Positions 53,869-63,795 of a stretch of 64,000 nucleotides of DNA are shown piece after piece; within the stretch, counting starts at the first letter, position 1, and every line of letters begins with the position of its first letter. Origin of the DNA: CALNYZ01 sp942490945 (lineage in GTDB: Bacteria; Pseudomonadota; Gammaproteobacteria; UBA6429; Thiohalophilaceae); contig CALNYZ010000018.1 in the NCBI GenBank assembly GCA_942490945.1, positions 1 to 64,000 of the forward strand, read 5' to 3'. Both the position numbers and the translations under genes were made by a program. The notes below the pieces were generated by a model. It saw nothing but the letters and a program-made list of their open reading frames with translations. It was not told the origin of the DNA and made no database searches.

Positions 53869-54609
53869 ATGTGTAAAAAAAATCTGCTGGTCGGTTCCTT
53901 GTTACTGCTACTCTGCAGTGCCTGTGTATTTCAAACAAAAGTCCCGCTCGACACGCTGCAATACAGCTCACCGGCCGCGAGTAAAAAATCACAATTAATC
54001 ATTTTGTTACGAGGCTTTGGTAACGATATAAATTATTTTGACAGCCTGGGCTGGACTGAAAAACTGCAACAACGCTACCCACAGTACGACATCATTATTC
54101 CGGATTTACATTACGGCTACTACAGTGAAGGCAGTTTTATGCAACGCATGACTGAAGACATCATCTTGCCGGCACAGCAACAAGGTTATCAATCGATCTG
54201 GATACTGGGAATATCCATGGGTGGCCTGGGTGCAATTATGAGCAGTGAGCTAAACCCGACGATAGTCAAACGGCTGTTTTTAATTGCGCCGTATCTGGGT
54301 GATGGTACAGCGCAAAAAACTATCGTCAAGGCGGGAGGGTTACGCAAATGGGATGACGAGGACATGGACAGCACAGTCTGGCAATTCAAACTCTGGTCAC
54401 ATTTAAAATTCCTGTCTGCGCAATCACCGGCGGTGCCGGTTTATCTGGGTTATGGTAGCGAAGATAAAATGCCGGGTATTCCGTTATTACAGGCAGCATT
54501 ACCGGTGAAAAATATTGTTACAGCGGCCGGTGGACATAAAGACGGAGTGTTTACTGATGTATTTGAAAAAATGCTCGCTGCCGGCTATTTTGAAAGCAAC
54601 GTACACTAA
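53869..54609 (+). CDS. Alpha/beta-hydrolase lipoprotein
   Basis: 246 residues. Lipoprotein signal with lipobox LCSAC (Cys19). Alpha/beta-hydrolase core: LIILLRGFGNDINYF (oxyanion region), ILGISMGGLGAIM with Ser in the GxSxG nucleophile elbow, and the C-terminal AGGHKDG with catalytic His; an Asp lies in GYGSEDKMPG. Likely a periplasmic esterase or thioesterase tethered to a membrane. 10 bp before the PilZ gene, same strand. Confidence 0.8.
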   Translation: MCKKNLLVGSLLLLLCSACVFQTKVPLDTLQYSSPAASKKSQLIILLRGFGNDINYFDSLGWTEKLQQRYPQYDIIIPDLHYGYYSEGSFMQRMTEDIILPAQQQGYQSIWILGISMGGLGAIMSSELNPTIVKRLFLIAPYLGDGTAQKTIVKAGGLRKWDDEDMDSTVWQFKLWSHLKFLSAQSPAVPVYLGYGSEDKMPGIPLLQAALPVKNIVTAAGGHKDGVFTDVFEKMLAAGYFESNVH

Positions 54610-54619
54610 CGAGGAAGCG

Positions 54620-54892
54620 ATGGTCGAAAACAAACGTAAACACCCGCGTCTGACCGTGCCTATGCAGGTCGAGCTCAGTTATGCCGATGCTGAATCCGTC
54701 ATGCTTACGACACGTGATATCAGTGATGGTGGTGTGTTTTTGGTGAGCCCGGAAGGTAAATTCCCCGCGCTTAATACACAGGTACAAATTAAAGTGAAAG
54801 CCAGTTTACAGGGAGAAGAACCGCAGAGTATTGACGCGACGGTGGTGCGCGTCAGCGAAGAAGGCGTGGGGCTGAAATTTGATGATAGCTAA
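54620..54892 (+). CDS. PilZ-domain protein
   Basis: 90 residues from ATG 54620 (GAGGAAG upstream). One PilZ domain: RKHPRLTVPMQVELSYAD (RxxxR motif) and TRDISDGGVFL (D/NxSxxG motif), so both c-di-GMP contacts are present. Stand-alone PilZ proteins act as c-di-GMP effectors on motility or secretion. It follows the hydrolase by 10 bp. Confidence 0.88.
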   Translation: MVENKRKHPRLTVPMQVELSYADAESVMLTTRDISDGGVFLVSPEGKFPALNTQVQIKVKASLQGEEPQSIDATVVRVSEEGVGLKFDDS

Positions 54893-55053
54893 ATACTGAA
54901 AATGTCACATGCATTATTAGTATGAAGGTAACCAGGTGCATCGGGTTCAAAATAAGTAAATATGTACTAGAGTTAGTAAAGTAAATTTTAGTGAAATAAT
55001 TGTTAATCAAATAAAAATTTTATAATCAGTTTAAAAATCCTGAGGGGAAATAC

Positions 55054-55809
55054 ATGACGGATATCTATCAAACGCCGACGTCGTCGCTGGAAAACAGTGT
55101 CGATTTGGAAGAGCAGTTCGGTTCGGTGGAACAGGGCCTGCGCGGCGAATATGCATTCAGTATTCGCGCGATCATCAGTGAATCATGGGAAAAAGTGAAG
55201 GGTTTCAAGGGTACGTTCTTTCTGGCTTTTTTAATCTACATCGGTTTTGTTTTTTTGGTGTCTCTGCCGTTTGAAATCAGCGCCGTGTTTGCCAGGTCAG
55301 CCGTTGAAGATAATAATATTATCGTGTTGATTGCGTTTGTTAAGCAGATTGCTGTGACCCTTGTCACTACCCCGATTCTGGTGGGCGTTATTATTATCGG
55401 CATGCGACGCTCGGCAAATGTATCCTCGCGTGCAAGCTCGGTGCTAAATTATTTTGGCAGCATGGGCAGACTGTTTGTCACCATGTTGCTGATGTATATC
55501 ATGCTAATCATCGGTTTTTTGTTGTTCATCATTCCAGGAATATATCTATCAATTGCCTATTACATGGCTATGCCGTTGGTAGTTGAAAAAGGCATGGGGC
55601 CGTGGCAGGCGCTGGAAACGTCACGTAAGGTGGTGAGCAAGCACTGGTTTAAAATGTTTTTCTTTGGCATCGCCATGATGTTAATCATGATTGTTTCCAT
55701 GCTGCCGCTGGGCATTGGGTTGATCTGGACACTGCCGATGATGATGATTGCCTATGGCATTATTTATCGAAACATGTTCGGGCTGCGCAAGGAAACACTC
55801 GCCGAGTAA
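55054..55809 (+). CDS. Polytopic membrane protein, unknown
   Basis: 251 residues with a soluble N-terminus (about 1-50) and five or so helices. The segments MGPWQALETSRKVVSKHWFKMFFFGIAMML and IMLIIGFLLFIIPGIYLSIAYYMAMPLVVEK are of the glycerophosphoryl-diester-phosphodiesterase membrane-domain/DUF975-like type. Role unknown. GAGGGGAAA precedes the ATG. Confidence 0.7.
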   Translation: MTDIYQTPTSSLENSVDLEEQFGSVEQGLRGEYAFSIRAIISESWEKVKGFKGTFFLAFLIYIGFVFLVSLPFEISAVFARSAVEDNNIIVLIAFVKQIAVTLVTTPILVGVIIIGMRRSANVSSRASSVLNYFGSMGRLFVTMLLMYIMLIIGFLLFIIPGIYLSIAYYMAMPLVVEKGMGPWQALETSRKVVSKHWFKMFFFGIAMMLIMIVSMLPLGIGLIWTLPMMMIAYGIIYRNMFGLRKETLAE

Positions 55810-56052
55810 CGTCGTGGCCTAGATCTGCACTGGAATAGACGCAGGCATCTGCACTGGTATAGATGCTGGTATAGATGCTGGTAAAGACGCGGGCATAGGC
55901 ACTTGTCGTAATAACGCAGCTATTTACTTTGGTATATACGTCTTAGTGAATTTGCTTGCTAATATAGATTAATCATACATATTTCTCCCCCCAGAAATAT
56001 AAATTTGGTCAATAGTCGACTAAAATAGTCATTACTAGGGGGTAAATATTCA

Positions 56053-57225
56053 ATGCAGCCTGCTGCAATTCCGAATAATGAGTCAGAACGGCTTCACGAA
56101 CTCAACACCTATCAACTACTCGATACGCCACACGACGAGGCATTTGATGAGCTAGCTGATCTGGCGGCAGAAATTTGTGATGTTCCGGTCGCGCTTATTT
56201 CCCTGGTTGACGAAAATCGCCAGTGGTTCAAGGCCAGGGTGGGTCTGGGCGTAGAGGAAACCGCACGCAGTGTATCGTTTTGCGCGCATGCTATTTTGCA
56301 ACCGAATCTGTTCACCGTAAAGGACACCCTGCTGGATGAGAGATTCAAGGATAACCCGCTGGTTACCGGTGCGCCCAATATTCGTTTTTATTCGGGTGCA
56401 CCGTTAATTACACCCGGTGGTTTGGGTTTGGGTACCTTGTGTGTCATAGATAGTAAGCCGCGCGAGCTGACCACGTCGCAACAAAAATCCTTGCGTATGC
56501 TGGCGCGGCATGTCCAGACACTCATGGAAGTACGCCGACAGAATATACGCTTGCGTGGATTAAATCGTGAACTGGAGTTGTTTACCTCTGCTGTGTCGCA
56601 TGATCTGGTTGCACCGATGCGCCGTATAAGTGGTTTCACCGAAGCCATCATGCAAGACCATGCCGATGAGTTATCGGACACGGCCTGCGACCTGGTATAC
56701 CGTGCCCATAATGCCAGTAAAACACTGGAAACGTCGGTCGACAAGATGCTGTTGTTATCGCGCGTTGTCAGCGCCGGACTGAGTGTAACGAAAATCGATC
56801 TGACACAGATGGCGCGTGATCAGATTGCGTTATTGCAACAAGCCGAACCTGATCGAAAAGCGGAAATCATCATTGAAGCGGACCTTTACGTTTTCGCCGA
56901 TAAGGATCTCGCACGCAGCATGATAGATAATTTGCTCAGTAATGCGTGGAAATTTTCAATTTGTAGTGATGTCACACAGATCAGAATGGGCCGCACGGTT
57001 TACGACGGTAAACCGGTGTTTTATATTCAGGACAATGGTATCGGTTTTAATTGCAGTAATGAAAAAGATCTGTTTCGACCCTTTTCGCGCCTGCACAAGC
57101 AGAACCTGTTTCCGGGCTCCGGTATTGGCCTGGCCACAGTAGATCGCATTGTACGTCGCCACGGTGGTGAACTGCATGCAGAAAGCAGCGAAGGCAACGG
57201 CGCGACTTTTTATTTCACTCTCTAG
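56053..57225 (+). CDS. GAF-domain sensor histidine kinase
   Basis: 390 residues. GAF domain (about 25-160: FDELADLAAEICDVPVALISLVDENRQWFKARVGL, RFYSGAPLITPGGLGLGTLCVID), then HisKA with phosphoacceptor His183 in SAVSHDLVAPMRRI, and HATPase with N-box DNLLSNAWKFS, G1 DNGIGFN and G2 GSGIGLATVDRIVRRHGG. No membrane helices or receiver domain. Soluble cytoplasmic kinase; its signal is unknown. No response regulator is adjacent. Confidence 0.93.
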   Translation: MQPAAIPNNESERLHELNTYQLLDTPHDEAFDELADLAAEICDVPVALISLVDENRQWFKARVGLGVEETARSVSFCAHAILQPNLFTVKDTLLDERFKDNPLVTGAPNIRFYSGAPLITPGGLGLGTLCVIDSKPRELTTSQQKSLRMLARHVQTLMEVRRQNIRLRGLNRELELFTSAVSHDLVAPMRRISGFTEAIMQDHADELSDTACDLVYRAHNASKTLETSVDKMLLLSRVVSAGLSVTKIDLTQMARDQIALLQQAEPDRKAEIIIEADLYVFADKDLARSMIDNLLSNAWKFSICSDVTQIRMGRTVYDGKPVFYIQDNGIGFNCSNEKDLFRPFSRLHKQNLFPGSGIGLATVDRIVRRHGGELHAESSEGNGATFYFTL

Positions 57226-57493
57226 TTGTACCCCGTTGTAAATCCAGTTACGTACTGATACCTGCCTTATACCTGCCGGCTACCTGTAGAAAAGCATAGC
57301 CAAGATGCCGCTATTCCCTCAGATTTAGCGCCTGCTTATGCCCGGATTAGTGAGCAACTACTCAGCACAAAAATTCGTTTATCTGCATATCAGAATTCTC
57401 TAATGCCATATACCCGAGTAACTGAGTATACTACTGCAAAATTTGGCAGGCCTAAATGGCTTAGATATCAATAACTTATTTCAGAGGTATTTT

Positions 57494-57601
57494 ATGAGCT
57501 CACAAGATGCAGCAGTAAAACGCAATATGACTGTACTTTTTTCTGTTTTATTTGGCTTTTTCGTCGCCATGGTATTGCTGGCCCGTACGCTGGTTTACTA
57601 A
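57494..57601 (+). CDS. Very small single-helix protein (35 aa)
   Basis: An ATG at 57494 with AGAGGT upstream opens a 35-codon frame with a short basic N-terminus and one hydrophobic helix, VLFSVLFGFFVAMVLLARTLV. It resembles accessory single-helix proteins such as CcoQ-like components in size, but the function is unknown. Length alone makes the call uncertain. Confidence 0.45.
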   Translation: MSSQDAAVKRNMTVLFSVLFGFFVAMVLLARTLVY

Positions 57602-57771
57602 GCCACCCAACAGGCTGTCTGTTTCCGCTTTAGCGGGCACAGGCAGCCAGTTTATCCCCTCTCAATTCCGTACCTCCGCGTTAGCCTGATCTTCATACAC
57701 GTTTATACTACATTACGTTTGTTTAATACTGCACAGTACATTGTTGAGGCGACAAGTGTCGTGGAGCCAGC

Positions 57772-58371
57772 ATGAAAGTTGTATTTGATTTGGGTAATGT
57801 GTTGCTGAACTGGGAGCCACAAGCGGTGATCGCCAGTCTGGCGGTTTGTGATACGACCGAAGCGTTATTGCATGAACATGTTTTCAGTCACCCGGACTGG
57901 CTGGCACTGGATCAAGGTATTATCTCCGAACAGGATATGATTCAACGAATCATTCGCGAAACGGATTTGTCAGCACAGGAAATTGAACGTTGTCTTGTTG
58001 CGGGCAGGCATTCCTTGCAGGAAATTGAACAGAGTATTGCGTTGTTACATGAAATTCATGCGCGTGATATTCCACTATATTGTTTGTCGAATATGTCCAT
58101 AGAAACCTACACACACATAAAAGACAAAACGTTTTTCAGTTTGTTTACTGGTATTGTCGTATCAGGTTATGAAAAAACGATTAAACCCGAGGCGGAAATA
58201 TTTCAGCGCTTGTTACAACGTTACGATTTACGTGTCGAAGATTTATTGTTTATTGATGACAGCCTGCCAAATATCAGGACTGCTTTGGATCTGGGAATGG
58301 ATGCAGTACATTTTGATCGCAGCACAAACTGCTATGAAACGATTCGAAACAAACTTGATTTAAACGGCTAA
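57772..58371 (+). CDS. HAD-family hydrolase (YihX-like)
   Basis: 199 residues. HAD motif I VVFDLGNVLLNW (nucleophile Asp6, although the usual second Asp is Gly8 and then Asn9, as in YihX-type phosphatases), motif II LSNMS, motif III Lys in KTIKPEAEIF, and motif IV FIDDSLPN. Cap domain C1 lies in the middle. Likely a sugar-phosphate phosphatase. A convergent terminator follows. Confidence 0.87.
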   Translation: MKVVFDLGNVLLNWEPQAVIASLAVCDTTEALLHEHVFSHPDWLALDQGIISEQDMIQRIIRETDLSAQEIERCLVAGRHSLQEIEQSIALLHEIHARDIPLYCLSNMSIETYTHIKDKTFFSLFTGIVVSGYEKTIKPEAEIFQRLLQRYDLRVEDLLFIDDSLPNIRTALDLGMDAVHFDRSTNCYETIRNKLDLNG

Positions 58372-58381
58372 TATATCAAGT

Positions 58382-58417
58382 ATCCGCCTGATCGAGATAC
58401 GCATCGGTCAGGCGGAT
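58382..58417. terminator. Terminator between convergent genes
   Basis: ATCCGCCTGA (58382-58391) pairs with TCAGGCGGAT (58408-58417) with a 16-nt loop, followed by GTTTGC. It lies between the HAD gene and the PKD lipoprotein gene. Confidence 0.7.
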
Positions 58418-58432
58418 GTTTGCTATGCAGAT

Positions 58433-59812
58433 TTAATTCACGGTAACCGTTACAAGATCGGTATCAACATAAGTACCATCACTGACACGCATTTGTAGAT
58501 CGTAGGTACCAACCATGTCCGGCGTCAGTGTTGGATTCACCGCACCACTTCCAGCAAGACCGGCGTTGCTGCCAACAGGTTGACTGATGACCGTCCATAC
58601 ATAGGTCAGCAAGTTGTAATCTGCATCAACACTCTGGCTACCGTCCAGTTGCGCGGTATTACCGAGTGTAATGATGACATCATTTCCTGCATTGGCGACA
58701 GGAGCATTATTATTCGGACGATCATTGTTAAGCTCTTGCCAGGGCAATGTTAAGGAAAACTCAAAGAAGTTATCGCCGTCTGCATCAACCGAAACATTTA
58801 CCAGTACCGCATTAACCGGCGTTAAACGGATTTTTTTATTCAGCGCGCCAATGTATGTGAGTGGGCCACCGGCATCCGGATAACGCTGTGTCATGCTGGA
58901 ATAATTTAGCGGTGCACTCGTGACGATATCAACATAACCGTGCAGATAATGGTAAATACGGCCATTCACAGTCAAGGTAAACGCTGTTGGCGTGGTGTAA
59001 TTGTTTACCACCGCTTCGGTGACATAGTTTTCATATTTGAAAGATGCAGCCGTGAGACTGTCTTCGATGATCATATCAATGGTTGATGTGTAGGTCGCCG
59101 GGCTGGCTGCATCGCTATAATCGAGCTGGGCACGAAAATCTGCACCCACGTGCCAGTCGATGTTGTCGGCAGGATTGACACCAACAAAATTCAGATCATT
59201 GAGTGACAGTTTCACGTCGGTGTACTTGTCGATGCTGGCATTGTAAGCCAGAGCGCTGAGAGTGGCGCTGCCATTGACGATGACATAACCATCACTGCAA
59301 CCGCTATAGGTCACCGTCACCGAGCCGAGTCGAGTCGTATCATCCACTTCACCGCTCAGTTTTGCCGTACCGCCATTTGGACAGGCACGTGTCTCATCCA
59401 CGACCAGACTGGCGCCGGGCAGGGCCGTTTTGCTGTTCAGCTTGTCGGCATTTAATTGTAAGGATTGAGAAAAAATACCGGTATGCGTACGCAGCTTGTT
59501 GGCAATAAATTGACGGGCATTGCCGCCCGGTTTTTTGCCGCCGCTAAAAGATGGCTGGGTAAAGTTTTGCGTCGCGGCATCGGCCGCATCGCTGCCATCA
59601 AAGGTCCCACCGGTGATGGCTTTCGAGTTATTTTCAGTTACATCCGCCGCCTGGGTATTGCCCGAATATTGCACCGAGTTGGAGCCTGAATTACCAGTGC
59701 CACCGCCGCCGCTATTATCACCACCGCCCCCACCACCGCAAGCCGTGAGGCCGAATGTAGCCACGAATAATAATAATGTTGTATTGATAGACATCCTGTA
59801 TGAATTTGTCAT
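58433..59812 (-). CDS. Lipoprotein with PKD-like domain
   Basis: 459 residues. Lipoprotein signal with lipobox GLTAC (Cys about 25), Gly/Ser-rich linker, a beta-rich middle region (about 90-360) with two cysteines in ACPNGGTAKLSG and YSGCSDG, and a C-terminal PKD domain (about 365-459: VANAGNDVIITLGNTAQLDGSQSVDADYNLLTYVWTV... VSDGTYVDTDLVTVTVN). Exposed at the cell surface or in the periplasm. The start ATG 59812 has AGGA 4 nt upstream. Confidence 0.75.
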   Translation of the reverse strand: MTNSYRMSINTTLLLFVATFGLTACGGGGGGDNSGGGGTGNSGSNSVQYSGNTQAADVTENNSKAITGGTFDGSDAADAATQNFTQPSFSGGKKPGGNARQFIANKLRTHTGIFSQSLQLNADKLNSKTALPGASLVVDETRACPNGGTAKLSGEVDDTTRLGSVTVTYSGCSDGYVIVNGSATLSALAYNASIDKYTDVKLSLNDLNFVGVNPADNIDWHVGADFRAQLDYSDAASPATYTSTIDMIIEDSLTAASFKYENYVTEAVVNNYTTPTAFTLTVNGRIYHYLHGYVDIVTSAPLNYSSMTQRYPDAGGPLTYIGALNKKIRLTPVNAVLVNVSVDADGDNFFEFSLTLPWQELNNDRPNNNAPVANAGNDVIITLGNTAQLDGSQSVDADYNLLTYVWTVISQPVGSNAGLAGSGAVNPTLTPDMVGTYDLQMRVSDGTYVDTDLVTVTVN

Positions 59813-60285
59813 TTTCCTGCACCTCGGAGTTGTTTTTATTGAACGCGTTATTGTTAATATAAGAGTCGCCAGCTTATGGGCTGGCGTACAGCGTCTTATT
59901 TCTCTGTGTGTATTTACGCATCCAGTCAGGCGATGAGTCTGTAAGAAATTGTAACAATTTGTTTCTAATTACGCATAATTTGCGTTTACACGAGCAAACG
60001 TTTCAATTTTTGTGACACAGTTCAATAACCAGCTAGCTGACTCAAATCAACAATTGTCAGCCAAATTTCAACTAGAATTTAATAATACAAGATCAAAAAT
60101 TCACTCATTAGTCTTGCAAATGCGTGAATCTGCTAAATCATGATTTAGTGTGAGGTGATGTCATGTTGCTCAGCTGCTTCAATTATGGGGCGAGCTAACT
60201 GCTTCGTCGCTGCAGCTATCGTCGATACGACGAATTAAGCAGGGATTTTTGATCGAATTAGTCTGTTTACTCTGGAGATATACAC
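59813..60285. other. Intergenic region between divergent genes
   Basis: 473 bp, AT-rich, with no supported gene. TTGTGACACAG and several short inverted motifs are seen but none is compelling. CTGGAGATA precedes the GTG of the PPK2 gene. Confidence 0.4.
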
Positions 60286-61248
60286 GTGACCAAAGATGCA
60301 AAATTCAGCCTGCCAAAAGTAGACGAAGATCGTAAGGACCAGGTATTGGCAAGTGCCAAAGACGTGCAACAGCTGGACAGTAAAAAAATCTTTGCTGATG
60401 CGAATTATCCCTACGAAACTAAAATGAATAAAAAGGAATATGAAAAACTCAAAGCGAAACTGCAGATTGAGTTTTTAAAAATGCAAAACTGGGTCAAGGA
60501 GACCGGTCAGCGCGTGGTGATTCTTTTCGAAGGGCGCGACGCTGCGGGTAAGGGCGGCACCATCAAGCGTATGATGGAACACATGAACCCACGGAGTGCG
60601 CGTGTCGTCGCATTGGAAAAACCGACTGATGAAGAAAAAGGTCAGTGGTATTTTCAACGCTATATTCAACACTTGCCGAGCAAGGGAGAAATCGTGTTGT
60701 TTGATCGTTCCTGGTACAACCGGGCCGGTGTGGAGCGCGTGATGAATTTTTGCAAGGCTGGTGAGTATCTTGAATTCATGCGCCAGACACCGGAGTTGGA
60801 ACGCATGCTGGTACGCAGTGGTATAAAACTTTTCAAGTTGTGGTTTTCCGTCAGTCGGAATGAACAGTTTCGTCGCTTTACACAACGCAGTGAAGACCCG
60901 TTGAAGCAATGGAAACTTAGTCCGGTTGATTTGGCCTCACTGGATAAATGGGAAGCCTATACCGAAGCCAAGGAAGCCATGTTTTTTTATACCGATACCG
61001 CTGATGCACCGTGGACGGTAATCAAATCCGATTGTAAAAAACGCGCGCGCATCAATGCCATGCGTTTTATTTTAAGTCAGCTTGATTATCCAAATAAAGA
61101 TCCGGAAGTCGCTATCCCGCCGGATAAACTTATCGTCGGTTCCGCTGCGTATATATACGAAAAGGGTGAACACATTCTGGATAAGGCGCCGAAAATAAAA
61201 GGTGATAAGATGTCCGAAAAATCCAAGCAAAGCAAAACAGCGAAATAA
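60286..61248 (+). CDS. ppk2: Polyphosphate kinase 2 family protein
   Basis: 320 residues from GTG 60286. PPK2 core: Walker A EGRDAAGKGG (about 81-90), the lid ALEKPTDEEKGQWYFQRYIQHLPSKGEIVLFDRSWYNRAGVERVM with Walker B FDRSWYNR, and ESFVSRNEQF-like LWFSVSRNEQFRRFTQR. It phosphorylates nucleotides from polyphosphate. One PPK2 domain, so probably a class I enzyme using ADP or GDP. The C-terminal tail is Lys/Ser-rich. Confidence 0.9.
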   Translation: MTKDAKFSLPKVDEDRKDQVLASAKDVQQLDSKKIFADANYPYETKMNKKEYEKLKAKLQIEFLKMQNWVKETGQRVVILFEGRDAAGKGGTIKRMMEHMNPRSARVVALEKPTDEEKGQWYFQRYIQHLPSKGEIVLFDRSWYNRAGVERVMNFCKAGEYLEFMRQTPELERMLVRSGIKLFKLWFSVSRNEQFRRFTQRSEDPLKQWKLSPVDLASLDKWEAYTEAKEAMFFYTDTADAPWTVIKSDCKKRARINAMRFILSQLDYPNKDPEVAIPPDKLIVGSAAYIYEKGEHILDKAPKIKGDKMSEKSKQSKTAK

Positions 61249-61429
61249 ACCAGATATATAAAATAATTTAGTCACATCGAGTTGGCAATGCTGCAATAAT
61301 GTATCCGCCCTGTGATGTGCTCATTTCCCCAGCCGACCTGTTTTCAGAGTTTCGCTAGAATTATATCGATAGCCTTCATTCCATAGTTAGTACGACGTTG
61401 TATCCTCCTGCCATTAAAAAAACATCAGA

Positions 61430-61564
61430 ATGAGTAACGAATCAAGTGGAAAAATAGCGCCATTTGATACGCTGACAAGGATTGCAAAAGGCCACAACAT
61501 CTGCTTTCATGTCGATAGTGCTTACGGGTTGCGGGAAGTGCTGAATATTACGCAATCATTATAA
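61430..61564 (+). CDS. Short open frame before the cysteine synthase gene
   Basis: 44 residues from ATG 61430 to TAA 61564, 23 bp before the next start. It has no Shine-Dalgarno or recognised sequence. It may be a leader peptide or noise. Confidence 0.25.
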   Translation: MSNESSGKIAPFDTLTRIAKGHNICFHVDSAYGLREVLNITQSL

Positions 61565-61587
61565 AAAGAATAAATGAGGCGTGAATT

Positions 61588-63072
61588 ATGGGAACAATCT
61601 ATAACAGCATCCTGGAAACCATTGGTCATACCCCGGTGGTGCGCATTAATAACATCGGCCCGACGCATGTAAACATTTATGCCAAGGTCGAATCGTTTAA
61701 CCCCATGGGTTCGGTGAAAGATCGCCTTGCGCTGGGCGTGATTGAAGCGGCGGAAAAATCCGGCGAACTCAAACCCGGTCAGACCATTGTCGAAGCTACC
61801 AGTGGCAACACCGGTATTGGTCTGGCGATGGTATGCGCGCAAAAAGGTTACCCGTTAGTCATTACCATGGCAGAAAATTTCAGTGTCGAACGTCGACGCT
61901 TGATGCGCTTTTTAGGCGCCAGGGTGGTGTTGACGCCCGCATCTGAAATGGGTTCCGGCATGGTGAAAAAAGCCAGGGAACTCGCAGAAAAACACGGTTG
62001 GTGGCAATCGCTGCAATTTCAAAATCCGGCCAATGCCGACATTCATGCCAAAACGACTGCAGTAGAAATTCTCGATGACTTTGCCGACACGCAACTGGAC
62101 TACTGGGTGAGTGGTTATGGCACCGGCGGTACGATTAACGGTGTGTCGCGTGTTTTAAAAGAAAAAATGCCGCACACGAAAATCATGGTTTGCGAGCCGG
62201 ACAACTCACAAATGCTCAACAGTGGCATCGCACAGGGTCGTAATCCTGATGGCTCGCACAGTCACACGCATCCCGGTTTTCAACCGCACCTGATGCAGGG
62301 CTGGACACCGGATTTTATTCCCAGGCTGGCCGAAGAAGTCATGCTAGCCGAACACCTGGACGGGTTTTTGCCCATCAATGGCAACCTTGCCTTGCAAATG
62401 TCACGCGATCTGGCACAAAAAGAAGGTATCTTCGTCGGCATCTCGGCGGGTGCAACGCTTGCCGGAGCCATGCAGATTGCCGAGACGGCACCTGAAGGCA
62501 CCAATATATTATGTATGTTGCCGGATACCGGTGAACGCTATTTATCAACACCGTTGTTTGAAAATATTTCCAACGACATGAACGAGGATGAAATTGCCAT
62601 TTCCAAATCCACCAAAAGTTTCCGCTTTGATGTTGAAGAAGAAGTAGCGGAAGAGGAAGAAACAAATGTTGTACTGGATGAAGTGGCTATAAAAGAAGTG
62701 ACGTCGATAATTAATGATCAACAGGAGCCGGTGGTCATGTTTGCGCTGGAATGGTGTGAGTTTTGCTGGTCGGTACGAAAAATTTTCGACAAGTACGGTA
62801 TTAAATACAAATCAGTCGATCTCGATTCAGTGGAATATATGGAAGGCGACCGCGGTAAAAAAATGCGCCACGTGCTGGAAAAACAAAACAACTGGAAAAC
62901 CCTGCCACAGATTTATATCCGGGATGAATTCATCGGCGGGTGCACGGATTTATTTGATGGCATTAACGATGGCAAGTTTGCCGAGCTGATGAGTAAACAC
63001 GCGATACCTTATGACACATCCGTGAAGGTCGATCCTTACAGCCTGTTACCGGGCTGGTTGCACCCGCGCTAG
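61588..63072 (+). CDS. Cysteine synthase-glutaredoxin fusion
   Basis: 494 residues. Residues 1-335 are a PLP cysteine synthase (OASS) domain: PLP Lys in SVKDRLALG, TSGNTGIGLAMVCA (asparagine loop), GYGTGGTINGVSRVL phosphate-binding loop, and GISAGATLAGA. An acidic linker (about 336-375; EEEVAEEEETN) leads to a glutaredoxin domain (about 378-470) with redox site WCEFCWSV, cis-Pro in TLPQIYI and GGCTDLF. The two activities may couple cysteine formation with thiol redox or sulfide delivery. Linker and frame are continuous. Confidence 0.9.
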   Translation: MGTIYNSILETIGHTPVVRINNIGPTHVNIYAKVESFNPMGSVKDRLALGVIEAAEKSGELKPGQTIVEATSGNTGIGLAMVCAQKGYPLVITMAENFSVERRRLMRFLGARVVLTPASEMGSGMVKKARELAEKHGWWQSLQFQNPANADIHAKTTAVEILDDFADTQLDYWVSGYGTGGTINGVSRVLKEKMPHTKIMVCEPDNSQMLNSGIAQGRNPDGSHSHTHPGFQPHLMQGWTPDFIPRLAEEVMLAEHLDGFLPINGNLALQMSRDLAQKEGIFVGISAGATLAGAMQIAETAPEGTNILCMLPDTGERYLSTPLFENISNDMNEDEIAISKSTKSFRFDVEEEVAEEEETNVVLDEVAIKEVTSIINDQQEPVVMFALEWCEFCWSVRKIFDKYGIKYKSVDLDSVEYMEGDRGKKMRHVLEKQNNWKTLPQIYIRDEFIGGCTDLFDGINDGKFAELMSKHAIPYDTSVKVDPYSLLPGWLHPR

Positions 63073-63239
63073 TCGGACATATAATTTGTTTTTATTCGCT
63101 CTTGGAATACGACGCGAGTAAACTAGCAGCCTCCAGTTAATAAAAAGATCGGCAGTAATAGCCAGACAGTAATAATTGTATCGCTGTTGAGTAAACTGCC
63201 AGAACAAAAAATAATCAAATCATATACAAGGACAGTGTT

Positions 63240-63776
63240 ATGGCATCACGAGACTTGAATGATCTCATCCCGGAAGTCAAAGAACGTGCCGAGCAGGTGC
63301 AGCTTGCCTGTCAGCAGGCAGCCGGCTTTGACTTGCTGATTTATTGTACATTGCGAACCCTGGAAGAGCAGGCCAGACTTTACCGCCAGTCGCGTAATCG
63401 CGCTGAAATTGATACGAAATTGTTAAAATACCGTACACGTGGCTTTGATTTTCTGGCCGAAATTCTCGAAGGCGTTGGGCCGTGTTATGGCAAGCATGTA
63501 ACCAATGCCGGGCCGGGAGAATCCTGGCATAACTATGCACAAGCGTTTGATGCCGTGCCACTGCTTGGTGGCAAGCCAGCGTGGAACTACCTCGATGCGC
63601 GCAGTCATTGGGATGCGTATGGTGAGGCGGTGCGGCAAGTCGGGCTGCAATGGGCCGGCGACTGGACCAGTTTTCGTGAATACCCGCACTCACAGCTGAA
63701 CCAGGGCAGTAATCCACTTAAACTCAATGACCCGGATTTTATCCGCGAACAGCTAACCAAATACAAATTACTATAA
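63240..63776 (+). CDS. M15-family peptidase (L-Ala-D-Glu endopeptidase, endolysin-like)
   Basis: 178 residues without signal peptide. Ordered motifs of M15C peptidases: YCTLRTLEEQARLYRQSR, TNAGPGESWHNYAQAFDAVPL (zinc His and Asp in SxHxxxxAxD) and W.AYGEAVRQVGLQWAGDWTSFREYPH (Glu/Asp base and third ligand His). The family cuts peptidoglycan stem peptides and is typical of phage lysis cassettes. TACAAGGACAG precedes the start. Confidence 0.88.
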   Translation: MASRDLNDLIPEVKERAEQVQLACQQAAGFDLLIYCTLRTLEEQARLYRQSRNRAEIDTKLLKYRTRGFDFLAEILEGVGPCYGKHVTNAGPGESWHNYAQAFDAVPLLGGKPAWNYLDARSHWDAYGEAVRQVGLQWAGDWTSFREYPHSQLNQGSNPLKLNDPDFIREQLTKYKLL

Positions 63777-63795
63777 GCATTACAAGGAGAGTCCA

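Noticed and set aside
61249..61587. Possible cysteine-linked riboswitch upstream of the fusion gene
   Set aside because: No conserved aptamer core or terminator-antiterminator pair can be seen; only a weak 44-codon frame.
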